64,000 nt of DNA from Silurus meridionalis (Eukaryota; Chordata; Actinopteri; Siluriformes; Siluridae): positions 2,575,197 through 2,639,196 of the forward strand of contig NC_060907.1 in NCBI RefSeq assembly GCF_014805685.1, read 5' to 3'. The translations under genes and the position numbers were made by a program. The first letter of the stretch is position 1; each line of letters starts with the position of its first letter. The notes beneath the pieces are model-generated. The model did not search any database. It worked only from the letters and a program-made list of their open reading frames with translations, and had not been told where the DNA came from. Of the stretch, positions 43,629-56,448 are shown piece by piece.

Positions 43629-46160
43629 CAGATATTTCAAGATTCGTGGAAGTTCATATATGTTTTGTTTCATACTGCACGATTCAAACCACACACTCCA
43701 ATATCAGTAGATTTCGAGTTTGCCTCAGCAATTCAAATTTCTTCTTTTATGAACATAAAGATTTTTCATTAATCTTGAGATTTACATTGAAATTTGAAGT
43801 GTGTTTCATATTCCTGAATTGTGCCTTATCCAATGTTGGGCTAAACAATTGTTGCCCAAAGAAAAGAACAACAAATTAATAACAAACAATGTATTTTTTG
43901 TTGTTGTCATTGAATGGTCTTTCTATTGTATTTTATCCTTTGTTTATTGTCATTGTTATCATTGTATTGATTACTGTGACAGTGGTGTGTGTGTGTGGTG
44001 TGATGTTGGTGGTAAATTTGTCTTTAGTTGGAAGCTTGCCAACGTAGAGGTACAGTGGTAATGTGGGCCCAACCGTAGTAATTGTAATGAGTAGGTGGAG
44101 CTCCAGCCGCACTTACAGTACCAGATGTCAACATAGTAAATGTGTAAAATGGCTTAATCTTCTATCAGGGAACATTTCAATGCTTGCTGGTATGTGTACA
44201 TCGGCTAAATGTTGAAGATAGATAGAACTTTGTGCCTTTTCCAAAAGGCCTTTGATTCTCCAAATCTTATGCGAGTGAGCATTTTCATACACATTTTGAA
44301 TAGGCAGGTGTGCCTGTTGTTAACATTTGGACATAAACCACAATGCTTCAAATCCAACAAAAAGAAATAGTAGGAAGTAATTCATGTTTGGTAGAGATTT
44401 TACCCTGTATCAGAGATTGCTGATATATCCTTAAAAAGACCCACACTGTCCTCATTTCTGTTAAGAGTAATGTTAGTAAGAATGTAATGTTTGAATTTGA
44501 GTTTATTTTCATGTTCTACAAAGAAGTTTTAGAGCAGTTCATGATTCCTTCTGCTGACCAGCTTTGTGGAGATGCATTTGCTGATTTCGTTGTCCTGCAG
44601 GACTTGGCTCCTGCCCACAATGCCAAATGTACTAATACCTGGTTTAAGGACCATGGTATCCCTGTGCTTGAATCTAAGGGGATATGCGAAAAAGAAGATG
44701 CGAGACACCAGAGCCAACAACGCACAAGAGCTGAAGGCTGCTATCAGGGTTTTCATTAGCTGTAAGCCATAATCATCAAAAGTAAAATAAAAAATAACGT
44801 GAAATACATATTAGTCTGTGTGTAATGAAGTTCTCTTTTTGAACTGAATTACTGAAATAAATCAACTTTTTGTTGATATTTCCCCTCATGGTAAAAGCCT
44901 ATTTCTGTGAAAGATATAGCCTATATTACATCTCAGTTCACAAAACTATACAAATAAAGTGTTAGAATTTTTAGTTTTATGTTTCTGCATTAAATGGGTG
45001 AGTGTTTTGTGTAATTATAAACTTTCATTCATGATGGAGAATTTATTATTTAAATATCTTTGAATTCGGACACTTCCTTCTTCTTGTCCTTTTGTAGTCT
45101 GCTTTGTGTCAATGTTCACCTTTTTATTTCTTTTGAACAAGTTTATCTGTTTTCCAATCATTAAGTTTTTTTTTATTAGTTTGCCTTGTTCTTGCTGTTT
45201 CTTTACCTCATTCACACTGCATCTGATTTCTGAGAATAATCTAAATTTTTACCAGTATAATTTGGTACATGTTATAGAATGTGGAAAATGCATTGAAATA
45301 CAAATGTACATTTGGACATCAATTTAAAAAAGTTCCTTTTTTTTTTTTTTTAACAAAAGTTTAGTATATTAATTAAAGTTATTGACCTTCCTACATTATC
45401 AATACTCTTGCTTTTAGTGCTCGTTTAACAAAAAGAAAGAAAACTAACCATAATCCAGCTAAAATCAGTGTGTAGCTTTCTGTATGGTGGTGGCTTTGTG
45501 TACAAAGGCGTTGTCATGCTGGAACTGGTTTGGGTTTTCTATTTTAAGTGAAGAGAAAATTTAATGCTACCACATCACATGCTACACCCTGTACAATTCT
45601 ACAATTATATAATGTACAATGGCGAATAATTATCTCTCATAGACTGTATATGAGAGAGAGCGAGAGCGAGATAGAGAGAAAGTGGGAGAGACAGAGATTT
45701 TTAAGAATTAATACAAAATTTATAAAAAATAATTAAAATAGAGCATTGCAATTTATTCAGCAATGTTTTACTCATTACAAGAACATGTTAAATCTTATAT
45801 AATATAATATAATTCCATCTGATCATTTGTCATTAAAGAACAATTATAGACATTTTTTGGATAAATAGATGTTTACTTATTTTAACCCTTATACCAAGCA
45901 TACACAACCTCCTTATGACTGCTAGTAGTACACATTAATCACATACAGCATAATGAGATTATTCAACTTTCAGGACAAAACTTTCACTTGCTGCCTACTA
46001 GATATTTCCCTAACTAACAACTAACAGGTGACATGATAAAGAGATTATCAGTGTTATTCACTTCACCACTCATAATATTGAAATGTCAAAATGCTATGCC
46101 TGGTCAGTGTATATCTAGGCTGTGTCCCTCTTGTCCCATTACACATTAAAGATTCACCTT
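43629..46160. repeat. GIMAP duplication unit 2, distal part
   Basis: 43,629-44,000 matches 36,224-36,750, and 45,486-46,155 matches 36,768-37,428. Between them lies about 1.48 kb absent from unit 1. Confidence 0.75.
44487..44770 (+). mobile_element. Tc1 transposase C-terminal relic
   Basis: Contains LQDLAPAHNAKCTNTWFKDH then GIPVLES, and in another frame KKKMRDTRANNAQELKAAI. The catalytic-Glu segment between them has been deleted. It lies within the 44,000-45,485 insertion, the rest of which is unidentified. Confidence 0.7.
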
Positions 46161-46532
46161 CATAATCAACAATTAATTGTTAAATTAAAAGAAGTCGAAT
46201 AATCAAAACATTGCATTGATTACTGGTATCGACATGGCATCCAAGGTAGAATTCCCACATTTATTACCACCAAGTATTATGACATTTAACAAACAAAACC
46301 AAAATTTGAATGTTACACTGAAACATTTCAAGAAAAAAAAAGAAACACGTTACCAATTACCGAAAGATTATTGTGTTTAAAACAAGAGTGACAATAGCAT
46401 ATGACCTAAAAAATGACCATAAAGATGAGCAGCTGGTTTATCAGCAAGTAACTGTGATTATGTTTTCTATCATTCAAAATACCTTTCACAAAAGCTCAGT
46501 GATTAAATGGATTCATTGACATTCCTACTTTT

Positions 46533-47383
46533 TCAAAGTCCTTTTCTTTTTTTTCGAACACATCTAATAAAAGTAATACAAGAACATAATCCTAATCCAA
46601 CTAGAAGTTTGTAACTGACTCTACCTGTATCTACAAACTCAGCTATCCCTGTTATCACAGTGTGTAGGGTTAATAGACCCACAGTTACATTTATCGTAGC
46701 GAAAAGAATTTTCACTGGAATTCTGGAATACATTTTTTTCTTTTCTTTTCTCTTTCTCTCTTCTATCTCATTTTGAACCATCAGGTATTGCTCCTTTGTA
46801 TAGTGCTGATTTGTGTCACTTTTGATTATCTGATCAATTTTCTCCAGCAGTTCTGTAACCTGAGTGCTGTTCTGCCAGTCTTTATTATCAAATGAATGGC
46901 ATCCTCTACATCTGTTTTTGAGGCTACTTAATTCTGCACTTTCTTTAACATAATCCTCCATGCTCGTACCCTTCAAATGGTCTGCATGAGTGAACACAAC
47001 AATGGTGAAGTTTAAAGCATCTTCTCCAAAATTCTCCTCGATCCACTCCACTGCTTGTTTCTCTTCTTCTGAGAATCTTCTGGCCAGACTAATAACCAGC
47101 AGGAAGATGCAGGGTACACAAGCGTGAATGTCAAAGCATTTCTCAATTTCAGACTTTACTTGTTCTTCAGTCAGAGATGTGTCACTTAACCCAGGAGTGT
47201 CAATCACTAGTAAGCTTCTGTCTCCTCTCTGATGCATCTGATGTTGACACTGCAGGGTAACAGACACTGATGAAGTTTTATCCTTAAAACCCTCTCTGCC
47301 CAGGATGGTGTTTCCTGTAGCACTTTTTCCTGATCCAGTTATCCCCACCAGCACAATCTTCAGATCAGGAGAACCCTGCTGTC
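46533..47383 (-). CDS. GIMAP/AIG1-type GTPase, gene 2, main coding exon
   Basis: The exon starts after acceptor 'cctcacag' in phase 1 and runs open to TAA/TAG at 46,533 (about 283 codons). G1 GITGSGKS, G3 DTPG, conserved box CIFLLVISLARRFSEEEK, G4 THAD. A basic segment (EERKRKEKKKM) precedes two hydrophobic stretches (LFATINVTVGLLTLHTVITG and LLVGLGLCSCI), ending KKRKGL, suggesting a membrane anchor. No Met precedes G1 within the exon, so the start lies in an upstream exon or, unspliced, at an in-frame ATG (47,414 or 47,441). It is longer at the C-terminus than gene 1. Confidence 0.87.
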
Positions 47384-47744
47384 CTGTGAGGTAACATACA
47401 CAAATACATGCCATGCTGATGCAGATATGTTCTATTAGCAATAATCATAATTAACCAACCTGAATTACATGTATCAGTTATACAAATAAAATTACTTAAC
47501 AGTTAGTATATTATATTAATATCACTGTATATTGACGTCCCCAAACTGCAAACTATTTTCCATGATGTCTCTTACTGTTAATGCCTTCTGCTGCACATGC
47601 TCTTACAGCTGCTTAAATTACAACACGTTACCTCCTAATGCCTTTTTACACTGTTATGGTTACTTTCAAATAAAACCCTTCTGTGTTTAGCTTCACATTT
47701 GCACCTTACACAGTTTATTGTTATAATATATATAGAGATATATA

Positions 47745-49298
47745 TAGTGAGGAAAATAAGTATTTGAACACCCTGCTATTTTGCAAGTTCTCCCACTTAG
47801 AAATCATGGAGGGGTCTAAAATTGTCATCGTAGGTGCATGTCCACTGTGAGAGACATAACGAAAAAAAAAAAAAAAAACAGAAATCACAATAAATGATTT
47901 TTAAACTATTTATTTGTATGATACAGCTGCAAATAAGTATTTGAACACCTGTCTATCAGCTAGAATTCTAACCCTCAAAGACCTGTTAGTCTGCCTTTAA
48001 AATGTCCACCTCCACTACATTTATTATCCTAAATTAGATGCTCCTGTTTGAGGTCGTTAGCTGCATAAAGACACCTGTCCACTCCATACAATCAGTAAGA
48101 ATCCAACTACTAACATGGCCAAGACCAAAGAGCTGTCCAAAGACACTAGAGACAAAATTGTACACCTCCACAAGGCTGGAAAGGGCTACGGGGAAATTGC
48201 CAAGCAGCTTGGTGAAAAAAGGTCCACTGTTGGAGCAATCATTAGAAAATGGAAGAAGCTAAACATGACTGTCAATCTCCCTCGGACTGGGGCTCCCTGC
48301 AAGATCTCACCTTGTGGGGTCTCAATGATCCTAAGGAAAGTGAGAAATCAGCCCAGAACTACACGGGAGGAGCTGGTCAATGACCGGAAAAGAGCTGGGA
48401 CCACCGTTTCCAAGGTTACTGTTTGTAATACACTAAGACGTCATGGTTTGAAATCATGCATGACACAGAAGGTTCCCCTGCTTAAACCAGCACATGTTCA
48501 GGCACGTCTTAAGTTTGCCAATGACCATTTGGATGATCCAGAGGAGTCATGGGAGAAATTCATGTGGTCAGATCAGACTAAACGACTAAATTCCACTAAA
48601 CGTGTTTGGAGGAAGAAGAATGATGAGTACCATCCCAAGAACACCATCCCTACTGTGAAGCATGGGGTGGTAGCATCATGCTTTGGGGTGTTTTTCTGCA
48701 AATGGGACAGGGCGACTGCACTGTATTAAGGAGAGGATGACTTGGGCTATGTATTGCGAGATTTTGGGGAACAACCTCCTTCCCTCAGTTAGAGCATTGA
48801 AGATGGGTCGAGGCTGGGTCTTCCAACATGACAATGACCAAGCACACAGCCAGGATAACCAAGGAGTGGCTCTGTAAGAAGCATATCAAGGTTCTGGCAT
48901 GGCCTAGCTCAAACTCTGTGTTTCTCAGCGATAGGCCAGAAACCTGACTGATCTAGAGAAGATCTGTGTGGAGGAGTGGGCCAAAATCCCTCCTGCAGTG
49001 TGTGCAAACCTGGTGAAAAACTACAGGAAACGTTTGACCTCTGTAATTGCAAACAAAGGCTACTGTACCAAATATTAACATTGACTTTCTCAGGTGTTCA
49101 AATACTTATTTGCAGCTGTATCATACAAATAAATAGTTAGAAAATCATACATTGTGATTTCTGGATTTTTTTTTTTTTAGATTTTGTCTCTCACAGTGGA
49201 CATGCACCTACGATGACAATTTCAGACCCCTCCATGATTTCTAAGTGGGACAACTTGCAAAATAGCAGGGTGTTCAAATACTTATTTTCCTCACTGTA
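47745..49298 (+). mobile_element. Tc1-like transposon (DD34E type), copy 1
   Basis: Inverted ends of about 110 bp ('tgaggaaaataagtatttg' / 'caaatacttattttcctca'). The interior has one transposase gene with frameshifts and a deletion. Sits inside the intron or 5' flank of GIMAP gene 2. Confidence 0.88.
48115..48729 (+). pseudogene. Tc1 transposase, copy 1
   Basis: Starts [20 protein letters not shown] with paired helix-turn-helix and GRPR-like region. The first catalytic Asp is in MWSDQTK. Frame is lost near 48,667; a further frame gives [12 protein letters not shown] (second Asp). The segment holding the catalytic Glu is deleted near 48,905. Non-functional. Confidence 0.85.
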
Positions 49299-49302
49299 TA
49301 TA

Positions 49303-50279
49303 TACAGTGGTGTAAAAGGTGTCTTTCTTCCTGATTTCTTATTTTTTTGCATGTTTGTCACACTTTATTTTTTCAGATAATCAAACTAATTTTAAAAATT
49401 AGTAAAAGATAACCCACCCATTAGGGTTGCACAAGCCAGTGCACACTTAGTGCCGGTCCAAAGCCCGGGTAAATGGGGAGGCTTGTGTTAGGAAGGGCAT
49501 CCAGCATAAAACATTCACCAAATCAAATATGCGGATCAGGAATTAAAATTTGATAGCGGCTCGGTCGAGGCCCGGGTTAACAACGACCACCACAGTTATC
49601 GTTAGCCAACAGGGTACTGGTGGAAATTGGTCTACTATTGGCCGAAGGAGGAGAAGGAGAGGAGGAAGACGTCTACAGAGACAGCAGGGAAAGTAGAAGT
49701 GTAGGAGAGTGGAGGTTCGGGTTGGTACTTTAAATGTTGGTACTATGACTGGTAAAAGGAGAGAGGGAGCTGATATGATGGAAAGGAGAAAGGTAGAGAT
49801 GTTGTGTGTTCAGGAGACCATGTGGAAAGAGAGTAAGGCCAGGAACATTGGAGGTGTTTAAACTGTTCTATCATGGTGTAGATGGAAAGAGAAATGGTGT
49901 AGGGGGGATTCTGAAGGAAGAGTACAGTAAGAGTGTAGTGGAGGTGAAGAGAGTTTCTGATAGGGTGATGAACGTGAAGCTGGAAGTTGAAGGGGTGATG
50001 ATAAATGTCATCAGTGCCTATGCTCCACAAATGGGTTGTGAGATGGAGGAGAAGGAAAAATTCTGGAGTGAGTTAGATGTTATCTCAAACGCTTGATTGC
50101 AGTTTTAGGGGCATATACTTCTGTTTTCCCTCAATGATAAAAACTTTTATTTAAAAAATGCATGTTGTAATCACTTGTGTTATCTTTTACTAATATTTAA
50201 ATTAGTTTGATGATCTGAAACATTAAAGTGTAACAAACATGCAAAAAAAAAAAAACCCAAGAATTCACACCACTGTGTA
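49303..50279. mobile_element. Tc1-type inverted-arm element containing a LINE fragment
   Basis: Arms 49,303-49,424 and about 50,100-50,279 are inverted copies ('tttgcatgtttg', 'taatcaaactaattt', 'ttagtaaaagataac'). They match the ends of a known fish Tc1-like element. Its interior is occupied by an RTE-type LINE piece. Confidence 0.7.
49425..50097 (+). mobile_element. RTE-type LINE 5' fragment (endonuclease)
   Basis: Plus-strand segments encode an AP-endonuclease N-terminus: VRVGTLNVGTMTGKRRE, VEMLCVQETMWKESKA, then (49,806-50,096) RNGVGGILKEEYSK and INVISAYAPQMGCE. Typical of RTE-like LINEs; RT is absent here. Confidence 0.7.
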
Positions 50280-50718
50280 TATATAGAGCACCTTTGCACT
50301 CCCATAATACATAAATTGTATATTTGTATATTTCAATATTTGTTAGATTTATTAACATTGATTTATGTACATTGGCTGGTACTTGCACTCTGACAATAAA
50401 GTTAAATCTAATCTAATATTTTTTTTTAAATCCAATTGTTCCACAAATTATAGACATGGTCTAATCTTCAAAAATATCTCTAATATACAATATTTATTCC
50501 CGATCATCTTATTGATCTGCTGTCAATTAACCAAATTAGTTGCAAAATGTTTCTCTATTTCATTTTAATAGCACTTTTTCCAGACTTTTTCCCACTCAAA
50601 GTTACATTTAACCTAAAACGACCTTATATTTTCTTCAAAATGGTTTTCTTCAAAATTTTCTCTGTTTAAACATTTGACAAAGTCACATAACAAAGTGATG
50701 TTCCAACTGGAATTGGGG

Positions 50719-50824
<106 letters not shown>

Positions 50825-50919
50825 TGCTTCTATTACATCTAAAGCAAATGGCCATCATTCATCGATGGATGGATGGATGGATTAATTTTTATTTTAATTA
50901 ATTCAAAAACAATTATTGC

Positions 50920-51666
50920 TCAATATAGAACAATGCAATTTATTCAGCAATATTCTACTCATAACAAAAACATGCTGCATCTTACACAGAAACAATAGAA
51001 TCTCATCTGATCATTTGTCATTAAAGAACAATTAGAAACATTTTGTACATAAATAGATAAATATGTTTATCCATTTATCATTTTAGCCCTTCTACCAAAC
51101 ATACACAACCATCTTAAGACTGCTAGGAGTAAACATACATTATATACAGTATAAAGCAATTATTTAAATCTGCATGGCATACAGAATTATCAAACTCCTT
51201 ACAACACAATACAGAACAATAAAAAGAATTTGTTTGAGAATATATAAAAGGTTACAAGTGGAAGATTAGGAAGTTCTATTCACTTTTTACTTTAGATAAT
51301 AAATGAATGCTTTGTGCATTGTGCAATTGACTAATCATAATCTAAAAATAATAATAATATATGTATTAGTCACAATTGTTAATAAACACTATGCAAACAA
51401 TTTTAACCATAAATACCATAAAAATCATATAAATTCCCCTTTTGGACCTGATTAAATTTTAAATGGAACAGGACAATCAAGATACATTTTTTGACCTTAT
51501 ATATCTATAGAACCAATTGGAGCCCTTTTCTGATCTATTAATATTAATCAACAACCCATTAATTATTATTTTTTACATTTACTCATGTCAACGTAGTAAA
51601 CAAATAATTGTGGTCTCTTTGGTTTATGTAATATATAACAGCGCATTGAATCTACTATTTTTTGTG
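50920..51666 (-). other. 3' flank of GIMAP gene 3
   Basis: 50,920-51,170 is homologous to 37,010-37,250 and 45,730-45,970. The remainder is AT-rich. Confidence 0.55.
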
Positions 51667-52409
51667 TCAATGCATGTAATTAGTTAAATATGTTATTCCT
51701 GCACCAGACACTGTACCTGCTATAATTATAGGATTCTGTGTCAATACTCCTGCTACTACACCAGCACCTACTACTGCTACTTTTCCCACTTTCTTCGCTG
51801 TAATCCACCATTGTGCATTTTCGAACATGTCATTAGTGTAGTGCTTTCCACCATTTCCCTGCACCATCTCATCTATCTTCTGCAGCAGCTCTGTGACCTG
51901 ATCACTGTTACCGTCATCATTATTGTTGAATGCATGATATCTGTGATTACAACTCGCTACCAGGTTCTTAAGATCTATACTCTCTTTGATATACTCATCC
52001 AGAAGAATATTGCCCAGCTGATCAACACAAGTGAACAGAATGATGGTGTATTTTAAAGCATCTTTTCCAAAGTTCTCCTGAATCCACTCTACAGCCTTCT
52101 TCTCCTCTTCTGTGAATCTTGCAGTCAGGCTGATCACCAGCAGAAACACATGAGGACCAGGAAGTGACAAACAGACTGATTCTTGTATTTGGTCCTTCAA
52201 TTCTTTTTCTGTTGTTGATCCATAAATTCCTGGCGTGTCAATCACACAGACGTCCCTGTTTTCAGATTTTCAAGTGTGTTTTTCACAAACCTGGGTAACT
52301 GATTTTGGTGAAGGTTTAGATACGAACAATGTCTCTCTCAGGATTGTGTTTCCTGTTGCACTCTTTCCTGCTCCAGATTTACCCACCAGAAAAATCCTCA
52401 GTTCTGACT
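51667..52409 (-). pseudogene. GIMAP/AIG1-type GTPase, gene 3, interrupted by TGA
   Basis: Enters in phase 1 after acceptor 'ggtttacag'. Reads [19 protein letters not shown] (G1), then meets an in-frame TGA at 52,270-52,272 (after CEKHT). The same frame continues through VIDTPG (G3), PGPHVFLLVISLTARFTEEE, a G4 variant TCVD in place of THAD, NNND and a hydrophobic tail (VGAGVVAGVLTQNPIIIAG). The lesion fits a single CGA-to-TGA change. It could be a recent pseudogene or a segregating allele. The downstream frame alone, without G1, could not make a normal GTPase. Confidence 0.82.
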
Positions 52410-52411
52410 CT

Positions 52412-52629
52412 GTAAACCAACAGATAGCGAAAACGTATTTATTTAAGAGTATTAGGGGGATCTAAACAGTAGATGAACATTTAACATTTAATAGTAGATC
52501 TGAAATGTTGGAGTGGTTAATATTTTATCAGGAATGATTTCTCCTGAAGATGTCTGTCTGATATTTATGTCAGGTTTGGTTGGCCATTTGTTTTAAAACC
52601 TGGCTTTTATTAACACAATTTTAGAACTA
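52412..52629. other. Upstream of GIMAP gene 3, no feature
   Basis: Short AT-rich stretch. Confidence 0.3.
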
Positions 52630-53868
52630 CCGTATTTTCCGGACTATAAGCCGCTACTTTTTTCCCACGCTTTGAACCCCGTAGCTTAAACAATGAAATG
52701 GCTAATATATGGATTTTTCTGGGTTTTTCCCAGTCTCACAAACTTGATGTCACCACTGAGCCCCATAACATTAGACCAATGAAATTGCCGAACGGGTTAA
52801 GGTGAACCAATTAAACTCTTTATATTAAATCAAGCACGCTCCCACTGAATCATTCTGATTAAGGTAGTCATTTTGTCATCTACACGTCCTCATCATGGCA
52901 AAGACAATGAAAAATGCATATGATGCAGCTTTCAAGTTGAAGGTGATCGATCTGGCTGTTGGAAAAGGAAATAGAGCTGAAGCACGGGAGCTTGGCCTTA
53001 ATGAGTCGATGATAAGACGGTGGAAACAGCAGCGTGAGGAACTGACTTGGTGCAAAAAGACAACAAAAGCTTTCAGAGGGAAGAAAAGCAGATGGCCCGA
53101 ACTAGAAAATGAGCTCGAAGACTGGGTCAACACACAAAGAGCAGACGGCCGAGGTTTTTGGTCTGTGCAGATCTGACTGAAAGCCAAAACTATCGCCAAC
53201 CCCAATGAAGCTTAAGGAATTTGGAGGTGGACCATCGTGGTGTCTCAGAATTAAGAGACGTAAAGACCTGTTCATAAGGTCATGGACGACTCTGTGTCAG
53301 CAGCTCCCTCTCGACTACGAGGAAAAAGTTTTAAACTCCTGCAAATTCACTCATGCAAAGATCGGCCCGCACCACATCATAAATATGGATGAGTTTCCTC
53401 ATTCCTGACATTTGACCTGCCTTTCACTCGGACTGTGAACAGGAAAGGCGAATCATTCATCACGTTAAAAACAACTGGCCATGAAAACCGCACTTCGCCT
53501 GTGTTCTGAGCTGAGAAAAGCTTCCACCGATGATAAAGATAAACTCCCGAGAGAAATTGTTGTAAAAGTAAACAAGAAAAGATGGATAACGGAAAGCCTC
53601 ACATAACAGATTCTGTTAAAGAAGCCATCAAGAGGACACACTCAATTCCAGCTGTAATTCTTGGGGGCATAACAAAGTATTTGCAGCCAGTCGACATCAG
53701 TGTAAATCGTGCATTTAAGTTGGCGTGCCGTGTTCAGTGGTAGGCTTGGATGAAAGTGGAGAGAAATCCTTCAATAAAACAGGCTGAATACGAAGAGCAA
53801 CTTATGGTCAAGTCTGCCAGTGGATCCTGACAGCGTGGAGCTCCGTCAAAAAATCCATAGTGTGGATC
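52630..53868 (+). mobile_element. Decayed pogo-like DNA transposon
   Basis: Begins CCGTATTTTCCGGACTATAA after TA, the terminal sequence of a common vertebrate pogo-like family. The ORF start (52,895-53,176) encodes a CENP-B-type helix-turn-helix (YDAAFKLKVIDLAV, RRWKQQREEL). Later pieces include INMDEFP (catalytic region), LPREIVVKVNKKRW and PVDPDSVEL. Many frameshifts; the 3' end is missing. Confidence 0.75.
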
Positions 53869-53869
53869 G

Positions 53870-54837
53870 AACAACCTGTCTCTGAACGTTGACAAAATGA
53901 AAGAGATGGTTGTTGACTTCAGGAGAGCAAAGAGTGACCATTCTCCAGCTCCATCACCAAAAAAGCCCAGCAGAGTCTCTACTTCCTGAGAAAGCTGAGG
54001 AAAGCTCATCTCTTTACCCCCATCCTGACCACGTTCTACAGAGGGACCATTGAGAGCATCTTGAGCATTTGCATCAGTGCCTGGTTTGGGAACTGCACCG
54101 TCTCAGATTGCAAGTCCTTACAGAGGAAAGTGAGGGCAGTTAAGAAGATCATCAGAGTCTCTCCCCCTTCTATTATGGACATTTACACCACACTGCATCC
54201 GCAAAGCCAACAGCATTGTGGACGACCACACACACCTCACACACGCGCATCACACACTACTCACACACACTCTTCACCCTCCTGCCATCAGAAAAGCAGT
54301 TCCGAAGCATTCAGGCCGTCACATCCTTAAGCCATTGGGCTTCTCAACACAGAACTGAACTCACAACACACAACCGTACTCACTTCACACATCCATGCCA
54401 ATATTATATAACTCCATTTTTACAAAGTGTTTACATGCTGTTTTTGCACATCTTTTTTGACTGCTGCTATTTAAACATATTGTTTAATTACAATGTTCAC
54501 TCCTGTATTCAGTTTTCTTTTACACACCGCACTGTGTAATATACAGCAGGTTTACTGGTGGCGCTATTGTGTGTTTTTTGTATTTGTCATGTCTTGTATT
54601 GTCTTGTGTTGTCTTGCACTGTCTGTCTTGCACCCTTTGCACCAGGTTGCACACGATGCACTTTATGTGGCGAGGACACTTACTAGTCCTTAACTCTGTG
54701 TTTTCTGTAATGTAGCTTTATGTTGTTAAATGTAGCACCAGGGTTCTGGAGGAACGTTGTTTAATTTTACTCTGTACTGCATCAGTTATATATGGTTAAA
54801 ATGACAATAAAAGCTTCTTGACTTGACTTGATTAGTG
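53870..54837 (+). mobile_element. 5'-truncated L2-type LINE 3' end
   Basis: Encodes the end of RT and C-terminal domain (NNLSLNVDKMKEMVVDFRR, YFLRKLRKAHLFTPILTTFY, ISAWFGNCTVSDCKSLQRKV) with deletions. Then a 3' UTR ending 'aatgacaataaaagc' and a short TTGAC repeat tail. Confidence 0.8.
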
Positions 54838-55847
54838 ATCTGTCATATTCTCTGTATATTGTTTTTATTTAATCTGTATAGTCTTGTATAGACTGTATTG
54901 TTTTGTCTACAAGCTAAATGTATAGTGTTATTTATGTCTGTACTTTTTAAGAGTCACCAACAGATGGATCCAAATTCCTTATGTGTGTCAACACACTTTG
55001 CTAATAAACCTGATTCTGAGTCTGATAGAATTAGGGTGTATCTACTATAACTGTACTTACTCAGTTTTTCCTTTTACCACATTCCATACATTTAATAAGC
55101 TCAGAGTTACAACTAGTTACAACCATAAATCACCTGGACTTCCTAATGCTCTTGTTCCCTGTGCTTCCATGCTCCTGGCTACGCTTCACTGGAAGCCCTC
55201 AGTTAAGTGTGCCATTTTGCTACAGTCTCTTCTCAAGCTCTTGCAGGTTTCTGACGCCTGGTCTATCCCTGACACTGTCAGAGAAACCAGATTTTTTTTC
55301 TCTCAATTTCTCTTTCTCTACTTTATCTCCTTTTGAACCATGAAATATCTCTAAAACATATTAAACATGAGAAACTACAGATCAACTTAATACAAAAAAT
55401 AAAGTATTTTTGTATTAAGAACAAAGTAAAAAAAAATAAAAATGACCATCATGAATAATGTTTGGATAGAAGTGGTGCCTTAATAATGCAGACTCAAATA
55501 TTTTTTTATTAGGCTGTAAATAAATGTGTTTGGAATAAATATTTCTAATGAAGTCCTACGTGTGATTATTGAGCATTTTTACTGGCCAACCTTAAAACCA
55601 ATTATTACAGCTAAAAATTACAGTCTTCAAAGATACAAGACTTCAAATGATGTTTTTGATGGTAATTAGGCTCATTTTGTTAAAATAGATAAAATAATTA
55701 TCTTTAAGCTTTACTAATTAAGTAAATATAAAAGATAAGTAATCTTTAAACTATCATAATGATTTTACACAATATGATTTTGCATGGTATTAGTATTCAT
55801 ATAAGGATCCCTCCACACACACACACATACACACACACACATATATA
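54838..55847. other. No intact gene; possible GIMAP tail relic
   Basis: 55,290-55,350 on the minus strand reads FMVQKEIK, stop, then R/K-rich, resembling the LMVQNEIEERKRK stretch of GIMAP gene 2. The rest is AT-rich. Confidence 0.3.
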
Positions 55848-55908
55848 CACTCACCGGCCACTTTATTAGGTACACCTTACTAGTACCAGGTTGGACCCCC
55901 TTTTGCCT

Positions 55909-56448
55909 TCAGAACTGCCTTAATCCTTCGTGGCATAGATTCAACAAGGTACTGGAAACATTCCTCCGAGATTTTGGTCCATATTGACCAATGATAGCAT
56001 CACGCAGTTGCTGCACATCCATGATGCGAATCTCCCGTTCCACCACATCCCAAAGATGCTCTATTAGATTGAGATCTGGTGACTGTGGAGGCCATTTGAG
56101 TACAGTGAACTCATTGTCATGTTCAAGAAACCAGTCTGAGATGATTCGTGACTTATGGCATGGCACGTTATCCTGCTGGAAGTAGCCATCAGAAAATGGG
56201 TACACAGTGGTCATAAAGGGATGGATATGGTCAGCAACAATACTCAGGTAGGCTGTGGCGTTGACACGATGCTCAATTGGTACCAATAAACCCAAAGTGT
56301 GCCAAGAAAATATCCCCCATACCATTACACCACCACCACAAGCCTGAACCGTTGATACAAGGCAGTATGGATCCATGCTTTGATGTTGTTGATGCCAAAT
56401 TCTGATCCGAATGTCACAGCAGAAATCGAGACTCATCAGACCAGGCAA
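55909..56448 (-). pseudogene. Transposase C-terminal part (catalytic)
   Basis: Contains ACGGGVMVWGIFSWHTLG, the second Asp in YFQQDNVPCHKS and the catalytic Glu in SPDLNLIEHLWD. I count 36 residues between that Asp and Glu, unlike DD34E in the other Tc1 copies here. A frameshift near 56,425 separates it from the N-terminal frame. The ORF end is slightly changed. Confidence 0.82.
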
